Assembly: GCA_037441765.1 (NCBI GenBank)
Contig: JBBIRM010000049.1
Span: forward strand, 1-16,970
Direction: 5' to 3'
From: JBBIRM01 sp037441765
Lineage (GTDB): Bacteria > Desulfobacterota > BSN033 > UBA1163
Length of the DNA stretch: 16,970 nucleotides
Within the stretch, counting starts at the first letter, position 1. Each line of letters opens with the position of its first letter. Made by a program: the position numbers and the translations under genes. The notes beneath the pieces were generated by a model. The model was given only the letters and a program-made list of their open reading frames with translations. It searched no databases and had not been told where the DNA came from. This document shows positions 8,112 to 13,906 of the stretch, one piece after another.

Positions 8112-8248
8112 CTAAATTGAGCGATTTTTACTAAAAGCCTTTATTTATCAGTCATTGCGAGCACCCAAAGGGTGCGTGGCAATCTAATATAAAATCGAGA
8201 TTGCTTCGGCTTCGCATCGCAATGACAATTTAGAATCGCTCAATTTAG
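8112..8248. repeat. Nested palindromic intergenic repeat (MITE/REP-like)
   Basis: The outer arms are a perfect 15-bp inverted repeat, CTAAATTGAGCGATT at 8112-8126 and its complement at 8234-8248. Inside, GTCATTGCGA (8151-8160) pairs with TCGCAATGAC (8217-8226), and GGCAATCT pairs by seven bases with AGATTGC (8179-8185 with 8198-8204). The left arm also contains its own hairpin, GCACCC-AAA-GGGTGC (8161-8175). The inner CATTGCGAGC...GCAATCT...AGATTGC...GCAATGAC design resembles dispersed palindromic repeats that I recall from many bacterial genomes. I find no clear target-site duplication and no second copy in this window. It could fold into a large cruciform or RNA stem. Confidence 0.75.
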
Positions 8249-8307
8249 AATGAATTTATAAACCTCCCCAGTCTTTCTAAGACTTTTTAAAAGATCACAA
8301 AAACCTC

Positions 8308-8336
8308 TTGTTATTAATACCCTTTTATTGTATATA
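8308..8336 (+). promoter_or_regulatory. Candidate promoter of the redox cluster
   Basis: TTGTTA (8308-8313) and TATATA (8331-8336) are separated by exactly 17 bases, each a 4/6 match to the sigma-70 consensus. The -10 box ends 29 bases before the ATG of the lipoyl-protein gene. Confidence 0.5.
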
Positions 8337-8365
8337 AATCCGAAAAAAAGAAAGGAGAATTTGTT

Positions 8366-8794
8366 ATGGAGATTGAAGGCTACTTTTTTCCTGATGACAT
8401 CTATTATCACAAGGAACATTATTGGGCTAAAGTTGATGGAGATAGGGTGACTATGGGGACCAGTGATTTTGCTCAGAAACTTGCAGGACAGATTGTCTAT
8501 GTAGAACTACCCTCTGTGGGAAGGACTGTTGAACAGGGTAAACCCTGTGGCTCTATGGAATCTGGTAAATGGGTGGGTAGGATCTATGCCCCTGTCTCCG
8601 GAAAAGTAGAATCCGTAAATCAAGAACTTGAAGAGACTCCCGAACTGATAAATGAAAGCCCCTATGAGAAGGGGTGGATTTGTAAGATTAACCCTTCCAA
8701 TCTTGAAGAGGAGTTAAAAAATCTTCTCAAGGGTGAGGCGCTTATTGAATTCATAAAATCAGAAATTGTCAGAGTAAAAAAGATGAAGGAATAG
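8366..8794 (+). CDS. GcvH-like lipoyl-carrier protein
   Basis: This 142-residue protein belongs to the GcvH (lipoyl-domain) family. The N-terminal half is HYWAKVDGDRVTMGTSDFAQ, close to GcvH, and the IYAPVSGKV turn is at 73-81. Lysine K68, in ESGKW, lies six residues before the Tyr of YAPVSG, as the lipoylated lysine does in E. coli GcvH, so attachment of lipoate is likely. The usual ESVKAAS is ESGKWVG here, and a cysteine (C61) lies seven residues before the lysine. AAAGGAG is eight bases before the ATG. No gcvT or gcvP is nearby; it is instead the first gene of a membrane/Hdr redox cluster. Lipoate-binding proteins are known partners of the sulfur-oxidising sHdr system, so a dithiol carrier role beside Hdr-type subunits is plausible. 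Ordinary glycine cleavage is less likely. Confidence 0.87.
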   Translation: MEIEGYFFPDDIYYHKEHYWAKVDGDRVTMGTSDFAQKLAGQIVYVELPSVGRTVEQGKPCGSMESGKWVGRIYAPVSGKVESVNQELEETPELINESPYEKGWICKINPSNLEEELKNLLKGEALIEFIKSEIVRVKKMKE

Positions 8795-8837
8795 AAGGCT
8801 GGAGATGAAGCCTGCTGATAAGCCCACATAAAGATAG

Positions 8838-8936
8838 GATATAAAAACGAGCCAACCGATTCGCAGATGGCAAATGGTGATTGATCTGGAAAGATGCGAA
8901 GGTTGTCAAGCCTTCACCTTTGCCTGCAAGGTATAG
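8838..8936 (+). pseudogene. Remnant of a periplasmic-type 4Fe-4S subunit (HmcB/DsrO/PsrB-like)
   Basis: From the stop at 8835-8837 the frame reads to RRWQMVIDLERC, EGCQAF and TFACKV and then a TAG at 8934-8936. RRWxMVIDLxRCxGCQAC is the characteristic start of the mature ferredoxin-like subunit that accompanies NrfD-family proteins. Here the third cysteine of the first cluster motif is Phe (codon at 8913-8915), and about 200 residues with the other clusters are missing. No Shine-Dalgarno fits, and any start (ATG 8874) would give only a 20-residue peptide. It sits exactly where such a subunit is expected, immediately before the NrfD gene. I read it as a deletion remnant; a short leader peptide is a weaker alternative. 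Confidence 0.72.
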
Positions 8937-8961
8937 AATCTCTATCGGTGAGGTTTCTCAG

Positions 8962-10131
8962 ATGAATTTAATTTTTACATCCATAAAGGGTGAATCTCGA
9001 GGCTTTCTTCTTCTTAAAGGAGGACTGATAGGGTTAACCCTGATAGGGTTTGTTAGTTTCATCATCAGTTATAACGAGGGTCACCATCTCTTTGGAACAA
9101 GTAACCTAATCCCATGGGGTTTGCCCATTGTTATAACCATCTATTTAATAGGTCTCAGTGCAGGTTCTCTTATAATTTCCTCCCTGACTTATGTCTTTCA
9201 AAGAAACCAATATCATCCGATTTCCAGGCTGGCGGTATTTTTAGCCATCGTCCTGATCTTCGGGGCAATGATTGGGATTGCTCTGGATTTGGGCAGACCC
9301 GAAAAATCATGGCGACTCTTTATCTTTTTTATTTTGAATAATATGCGCTCCATGTTTGCAGTCAACGGAATCCTCTATGGAGGTTATTTCCTAATTAGTA
9401 TAATTTACCTTGGAGCAATCTTATCCGATAAAATTAAATTGATAAAAAGCATGGGAATCATCGCTATCTTCTGGGCAGCCTTAGTCCATATGGGCACTGG
9501 GGCCATATTTGGGTTCATCGACGCTCGGCCCATTTACTTCTCTCCAATTAAACCTCTTGAATTCTTGGCCGCTGCCATGGTCTCTGGGCTCGGCCTATTA
9601 ATGTTGGTTGTAGTAGTGGTGTTTAAATTTACAAAAAGGAACATAGATCAAAACCTTATTCTTTCATTGAGCAGATTTCTCTTAGGATTAGTCATCGCCC
9701 TAACTGTCATGGTTTTCATAGATAAGTTAACTCATCTTTATTCACCCAATCGAGATCCTATCTTATGGCTTTTTACTGGTTCTTACGCATGGATCTTTTG
9801 GGGATTACAAGTTGGATTGGGATATGCCCTCCCCCTGCTCCTTCTTACCCACCCTCACTATGGAAATTCCATTAGGGGGGTAATGATCGCATCACTTTCT
9901 GTGATCATAGGTATATTTGGAGAAAGGTTCGCTTTAGTGATCCCTGGTCTAGCCTATCCCCTACCTTTCTATCCAGGCAGGATTGAAGGTATATGGGGAT
10001 CAGAAGGGTCCTTCCCCATCACCTCCATCGAAGTGCTCCTTTCCCTCGGGATATTTTCACTGATGGGATTTCTCTTACTTATAGGTTTAAAATACTTAGA
10101 ACTGCTTCCGGCTAAAACGGATGAAAAATAG
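8962..10131 (+). CDS. NrfD/PsrC-family integral membrane subunit (HmcC/DsrP-like)
   Basis: This hydrophobic protein of 389 residues has about ten predicted membrane helices, as in the HmcC/DsrP/HybB branch of the NrfD family. These proteins carry a quinone site and no cofactor of their own, and link quinone chemistry to iron-sulfur partners. Recognisable parts are HHLFGTSNLIPWGLPI in the first loop and second helix, and ALDLGRPEKSW after the third helix, both conserved in the family. The ATG at 8962 is chosen because GTGAGG precedes it by about eight bases and the first helix follows soon after; the frame extends upstream to a TTG at 8881 but over the ferredoxin remnant. Its normal iron-sulfur partner is degenerate just upstream, so its electrons must go elsewhere, probably to the fused HdrD-like protein downstream. 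Confidence 0.87.
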   Translation: MNLIFTSIKGESRGFLLLKGGLIGLTLIGFVSFIISYNEGHHLFGTSNLIPWGLPIVITIYLIGLSAGSLIISSLTYVFQRNQYHPISRLAVFLAIVLIFGAMIGIALDLGRPEKSWRLFIFFILNNMRSMFAVNGILYGGYFLISIIYLGAILSDKIKLIKSMGIIAIFWAALVHMGTGAIFGFIDARPIYFSPIKPLEFLAAAMVSGLGLLMLVVVVVFKFTKRNIDQNLILSLSRFLLGLVIALTVMVFIDKLTHLYSPNRDPILWLFTGSYAWIFWGLQVGLGYALPLLLLTHPHYGNSIRGVMIASLSVIIGIFGERFALVIPGLAYPLPFYPGRIEGIWGSEGSFPITSIEVLLSLGIFSLMGFLLLIGLKYLELLPAKTDEK

Positions 10132-10171
10132 GTGGCTGAGCTAAGTTGAAGCAATTGGAGAGGACTCTTTT

Positions 10172-10405
10172 ATGTGGATACCCTTAAGACCCATTGCGAT
10201 TCTGATCGAATTGGCCATATTGATTGGAATTATCTTCTCCATCTTCAATGGACTAATGTTTACACTATTCGATTATAGGTTGGACCCAAAATATCAACCC
10301 TTTATAAAATGGGTTTTGATCACGATGGGGTTTCTTGGATTGGTCTTTTTCATCGCTCACTTGATTGCGTTTTATCCGAGGCTTGGAAGCCCTTCTCGTT
10401 TTTAG
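10172..10405 (+). CDS. Small two-helix membrane protein (HmcD-like by position)
   Basis: This 77-residue protein has two hydrophobic stretches, about 7-33 and 46-67, and no cofactor motif. GGAGAGG lies eight bases before the ATG. I do not recognise a family from sequence, but its place between the NrfD-type gene and the cytochrome-b/HdrD-type gene is the place of hmcD in the hmc operon of Desulfovibrio, which also encodes a very small membrane protein. It is probably a structural or assembly subunit of the membrane complex. Its stop is ten bases before the next start, so translation is tightly linked. Confidence 0.75.
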   Translation: MWIPLRPIAILIELAILIGIIFSIFNGLMFTLFDYRLDPKYQPFIKWVLITMGFLGLVFFIAHLIAFYPRLGSPSRF

Positions 10406-10415
10406 GGGCAATCCA

Positions 10416-12455
10416 ATGGAATTTGAGAAGCTCTTTTGGGCAAGACAACAAGTCTACATTTTGAAGATATTTCTCCCTATCATCTTTGGCTTTCTCATTC
10501 TATCGGTAGGGTTAATTGCTCTCTTTATCTTCAGTTTCTGGAAAAGGCATTACAAACTCTGGCAACTTGGAAAAGAGGAAGACCGTTCTGGCCAGGTGGG
10601 AAAAAGGCTTAGAACCCTCTTGGCTGTAATATTTGCAAATTATAGATTATGGGAAGAACCTTATCCAGGAACCATGCACTTTTTAATCTTTTGGGGAGTC
10701 TTGCTTCTCTCTTTGGGAAAAGTCATTCGAATCTTTTCCCTTTTGGTTGGTTTAACCAACCCCCCTCAATCTATCTTCCTCATCGCCTCCTTTATTTCAG
10801 AATCTGGAGGAGGCTGGGTGATTGTCGGAGGGGCGATGGCAGTTTTTAGAAGATATATTCTCAAACCCACCCGTCTTGATACCAAACCTGAGAGGACCCT
10901 GATCTTTATCTGGGGATTCTTACTCCTTCTTACAGGCTATTTTATTAAAGGTTACAGAATCTCTGCTGCTGGAATAAGTGTCCCAATGAATTGGTACTTC
11001 TGGGCACCGATAAGCTATCCCCTTTCAAAATTCTTCCTTACCCTTCCATCCCAGGCCTTAAACGAACTCTTAATTTGGCACAGAGTGTTCATCCATGCCA
11101 TCCCTGCATCAATTTTCTTTATTTATATCACACTCAGTCACTCCCCTCTAAAACACTTCTTCCTTTCCCCCATAAACATATATTTTCGTTCGCTGAAGCC
11201 AAAAAGTGTCCTTCTCCCACTTCCAGATATCGAAGAGGCTGAGACCTTTGGCGTCAGGGAGATCTCTGAGTTCACTTGGAAGCAACTACTGGATCTTGAG
11301 GCATGCACAGCCTGTGGTCGTTGTCAGGATGTCTGTCCAGCCTTTCTTTCAGGGAAACCTCTTTCTCCCAAAAAGATGACACAGAATCTGAAAGAAATGC
11401 TTTGGCGCCAGGCACCTTTTCTCCTTTCAAAACCCATGGACGGAAAGAAAGAACCTGAACCCATCGTTGGCTCCACGGTCAAAGAAGAGGAACTTTGGGC
11501 TTGTACAGCCTGTATGGCTTGTGAGGAGGTATGCCCTATCTATATTGAACAGATCCCACGAAACATCGACCTTCGTCGCTATCTGGTTTTAATGGAGACA
11601 AAATTTCCTTCAGGGTTGAAGGGGGTCTTCAAAAATTTAATGAACAATCATAACCCCTGGGGAATGAGTCGGGGAGCGAGGGCGGATTGGGCCAAGGGCT
11701 TAAAGGTTGGAATACTTTCTAAGGGACCAGAGCGGGGGATTTTATTCTGGGTAGGTTGTGCTGGAAGTTTTGATGACCGAAATATCAGTGTCACAATATC
11801 TCTGGTAAGCATCCTGAAATCGATCGGCATTTCATTCTGGATATTAGGCACTGAAGAAGGGTGCTGTGGAGATCCTGCCCGAAGGACTGGAAATGAATAT
11901 CTCTTTAAGACCTTCGCAGAGTCGAATATAGAGATCCTCCAAAAGTATGGGGTAAAACAGATTCTCACAATGTGTCCCCACTGTTTCCATACTCTGAAAA
12001 ACGAATATCCTCAGTTTGGAGGAAAATTCGATGTGGTTCACTATACCCAATTCCTTGCCGACCTCCTATCAAAAGGAATAATAAAACTAACCAAACCGAT
12101 TCAAAAAACCATTACATATCATGACTCTTGTTACCTCGGACGGGGAAATCAGATTTATGGTGCCCCTCGTAAGATTCTGAAATCCATCCCTGGATTGAGG
12201 ATTGTCGAGATGAAAAGGCACGGGAGGAGAAGCTTCTGCTGTGGTGCCGGAGGGGGGCGAATGTGGCTTGAAGAAAATATCGGGACAAGAATCAATCAGA
12301 TGCGGACCCTTGAGGCTTATGGGACAAAAGCCGAATTAGTAGGAACAGCCTGCCCTTATTGTCTGACCATGTTGAGGGATGGAATCAAAGAGATAGGAAA
12401 GGAGGAAGTCCTCTCTGTCTTTGATATAGGCGAACTCGTGGAGAGGGCACTATAA
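10416..12455 (+). CDS. Membrane cytochrome-b / HdrD-like fusion oxidoreductase (HmcE-HmcF or EMO type)
   Basis: The 679-residue chain joins a membrane part to a cytoplasmic iron-sulfur part. About five helices lie at 18-41, 84-108, 132-148, 161-180 and 217-243; histidines H88, H222, H227 and H242 in or next to helices are candidate heme b ligands. SPINIYFR at 251-258 ends the membrane part, as in DsrM/NarI-like and Etf:menaquinone oxidoreductase (EMO) proteins. Two 4Fe-4S motifs follow (C297/300/303/307 and C363/366/369/373), then two CCG domains (C448, C483-C484, C520, C523; and C572, C608-C609, C646, C649) of the HdrD/DsrK/HmcF type that can hold noncubane clusters. It should pass electrons between quinone and a cytoplasmic partner. 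An upstream in-frame start at 10365 would overlap the previous gene; the ATG at 10416 has GGGG before it. hdrCBA lies directly downstream. Confidence 0.9.
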   Translation: MEFEKLFWARQQVYILKIFLPIIFGFLILSVGLIALFIFSFWKRHYKLWQLGKEEDRSGQVGKRLRTLLAVIFANYRLWEEPYPGTMHFLIFWGVLLLSLGKVIRIFSLLVGLTNPPQSIFLIASFISESGGGWVIVGGAMAVFRRYILKPTRLDTKPERTLIFIWGFLLLLTGYFIKGYRISAAGISVPMNWYFWAPISYPLSKFFLTLPSQALNELLIWHRVFIHAIPASIFFIYITLSHSPLKHFFLSPINIYFRSLKPKSVLLPLPDIEEAETFGVREISEFTWKQLLDLEACTACGRCQDVCPAFLSGKPLSPKKMTQNLKEMLWRQAPFLLSKPMDGKKEPEPIVGSTVKEEELWACTACMACEEVCPIYIEQIPRNIDLRRYLVLMETKFPSGLKGVFKNLMNNHNPWGMSRGARADWAKGLKVGILSKGPERGILFWVGCAGSFDDRNISVTISLVSILKSIGISFWILGTEEGCCGDPARRTGNEYLFKTFAESNIEILQKYGVKQILTMCPHCFHTLKNEYPQFGGKFDVVHYTQFLADLLSKGIIKLTKPIQKTITYHDSCYLGRGNQIYGAPRKILKSIPGLRIVEMKRHGRRSFCCGAGGGRMWLEENIGTRINQMRTLEAYGTKAELVGTACPYCLTMLRDGIKEIGKEEVLSVFDIGELVERAL

Positions 12456-12457
12456 GA

Positions 12458-12486
12458 TTGAAAAAACCGATACTCTATTTTATAAA
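12458..12486 (+). promoter_or_regulatory. Candidate internal promoter before hdrCBA
   Basis: TTGAAA (12458-12463) and TATAAA (12481-12486) are each 5/6 matches to the sigma-70 boxes and are separated by exactly 17 bases. They lie in the 55-base AT-rich gap after the membrane fusion gene, 25 bases before the hdrC ATG. Confidence 0.55.
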
Positions 12487-12510
12487 TAATTTAATAGGAA
12501 TAAATCCCTC

Positions 12511-13002
12511 ATGATTAGTTCAAAAGACCTTGACCCCAATTTTAAATTCTTAATTGCCTTTGAACCAGGAGGGGAAAATATAAAAAAATGTTTTTCCTGT
12601 GGCACCTGCACCTCTGGATGTCCGGTAAGAGAGATTACAGATGTTTATAATCCAAGGCGGATCATCAGGATGGCACTCTTGGGGATGAAAAAGGAAGTCC
12701 TCTCCAGCCCTTTCATATGGCTTTGCTCTTCCTGCTATACATGCCTTGAGAGATGCCCACAGGATGTTAAAATCCCTGAATTGATGAATGCGATAAAGAA
12801 CATCGCAGTGAGGGAAGGATATCTCCCTCAGGCCATGAAGGCCCAACTGGATCTCCTCTCTTCATTTGGTCGACTCTTGGAGGTGACTGATTTTGAAGAT
12901 GAGAAGAGAAGGGAATTCTCCCTTCCCCTGATTGACGGCAGAACAGATGATGTGAAGAAAATTTTTGAAAAGCTGGGCCTCCATCGTGAAGGATCATTTT
13001 GA
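12511..13002 (+). CDS. hdrC: HdrC-like subunit (two 4Fe-4S clusters)
   Basis: HdrC carries electrons between the HdrA flavoprotein and the HdrB active site. The 163-residue protein has the two classic cluster motifs, CFSCGTCTSGCP (C27, C30, C33, C37) and CSSCYTCLERCP (C72, C75, C78, C82), with YNPRRIIRMALLG between them, which is typical of HdrC. It is soluble, with no membrane helix. The Shine-Dalgarno is weak (AGGA about 12 bases before the ATG). Its 3' end overlaps the start of hdrB. The methanogen substrate CoM-S-S-CoB is not expected in a bacterium of this kind, so the family name describes homology, not the reaction. Confidence 0.94.
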   Translation: MISSKDLDPNFKFLIAFEPGGENIKKCFSCGTCTSGCPVREITDVYNPRRIIRMALLGMKKEVLSSPFIWLCSSCYTCLERCPQDVKIPELMNAIKNIAVREGYLPQAMKAQLDLLSSFGRLLEVTDFEDEKRREFSLPLIDGRTDDVKKIFEKLGLHREGSF

Positions 13003-13906
13003 GAACCGATCTTTTCTTTACCAATATACCCTCTTTTTAGGATGTACGGTTCCTGTAAGGACCTTGAATTATGAGATCTCTGCGCGTAAAGTGGCGCAAA
13101 GGCTCGGCATTCAACTCCATGACATCCCTGAGTTCTGCTGCTGTGGTTATCCTGTCAAATCGATCAATCGCTATGCATATCTTCTAATGGCTGCTCGCAA
13201 TCTCGCCCTGGCAGAAAAGAATGGCCTTCCCCTCTGTACCCTCTGCAGTGCCTGCCTTGGCTCCCTTTCCGAGGCCAATCACGAGATCCTAAAGGACCAA
13301 AAACTACGCCATAGGATCAACAAAGACCTTTCAGAAACACTTGGAATCAAATATGAAGGGCAAGTTCGCATCACCCACTTTACCCGCATCCTTCAAGAAG
13401 AGATTGGAGAGAAGAAGATTTCCGAACAAGTCAAACTCAACCTCTCATCCCTTCGGGTTGCTCCCCATTATGGATGCCACTACATCAAACCATCCACCCT
13501 TTATGGAAAGAGAGAGGACCCTGAGAATCCTAAAAGTTTAGATGAACTGATTCAGGCCACAGGAGCAGAATCGATTCCCTATGAGGATAAACTTCAGTGT
13601 TGTGGTGGGGCAATATTGGCCATAGACGAGCAAATCGCCCTCAGGATGTCCCAGAAGAAGTTGGAAAATATTCAGGAACAAAAGTGTGATGCAATGGTTC
13701 TTATCTGCCCCTTTTGCAGTGTGATGTATGAAGGGAATCAACGAAAGATTGAAAAAGTCTATCAAAAAGAGTACAAACTGCCTGTCCTATTCTATCCTCA
13801 ACTCCTGGGCCTTGCCCTCGGCTTAGAACCTGATGAATTAGGGATTAAGATGAACCGGGTAAGGCCCACCGAACTACTCAAGAAACTTAATCGGAGGTCA
13901 ACCTGA
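12986..13906 (+). CDS. hdrB: HdrB-like subunit (two CCG domains)
   Basis: HdrB is the catalytic subunit of heterodisulfide reductases and holds two noncubane 4Fe-4S clusters in its CCG domains. From the GTG at 12986 it has 306 residues. The first domain has FLGCTVP (C20), CCCGYP (51-56) and CTLCSAC (84-90); the second has PHYGCHY (C164), LQCCGG (C205-C206) and CPFC (C241, C244). All cysteines needed for both clusters are present, so a disulfide or similar two-electron substrate reaction is feasible. The start is uncertain: an in-frame TTG at 12965 would add seven residues, and neither has a strong Shine-Dalgarno. Both overlap hdrC, so coupling is likely. The stop adjoins the ATG of hdrA. Confidence 0.93.
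   Translation: MKDHFENRSFLYQYTLFLGCTVPVRTLNYEISARKVAQRLGIQLHDIPEFCCCGYPVKSINRYAYLLMAARNLALAEKNGLPLCTLCSACLGSLSEANHEILKDQKLRHRINKDLSETLGIKYEGQVRITHFTRILQEEIGEKKISEQVKLNLSSLRVAPHYGCHYIKPSTLYGKREDPENPKSLDELIQATGAESIPYEDKLQCCGGAILAIDEQIALRMSQKKLENIQEQKCDAMVLICPFCSVMYEGNQRKIEKVYQKEYKLPVLFYPQLLGLALGLEPDELGIKMNRVRPTELLKKLNRRST

Larger units (their letters stand above)
8008..8365. other. Non-coding divergent control region
   Basis: This 358-base gap separates the minus-strand acyl-CoA ligase from the plus-strand redox cluster. It holds a candidate promoter for each direction and a 137-bp nested inverted repeat between them. No credible ORF is present. In 8249-8307 I see only AT-rich sequence. Confidence 0.8.

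Noticed and set aside
8805..8831. Eight-codon ORF with ATG after the lipoyl-protein gene
   Set aside because: Its purine-rich stretch is directly against the ATG with no spacer and the peptide has no feature; likely chance.
8795..8873. Possible HmcA (multiheme cytochrome) remnant before the ferredoxin remnant
   Set aside because: No CXXCH heme-binding motif can be read in any plus-strand frame of this interval.
8932..8944. Short inverted repeat ATAGA-ATC-TCTAT at the end of the ferredoxin remnant
   Set aside because: Five-base arms are too short to separate from chance; it could mark the deletion scar but nothing supports it.
8881..8961. N-terminal extension of the NrfD gene to a TTG at 8881
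   Set aside because: The 27 extra codons overlap the ferredoxin remnant in another frame, show no family similarity and lack a ribosome-binding site; ATG 8962 has one.
9025..9050. 11-bp direct repeat CTGATAGGGTT, twice, 15 bases apart
   Set aside because: It is in frame inside a membrane helix and simply encodes a repeated Leu-Ile-Gly; no sign of a mobile element or regulatory site.
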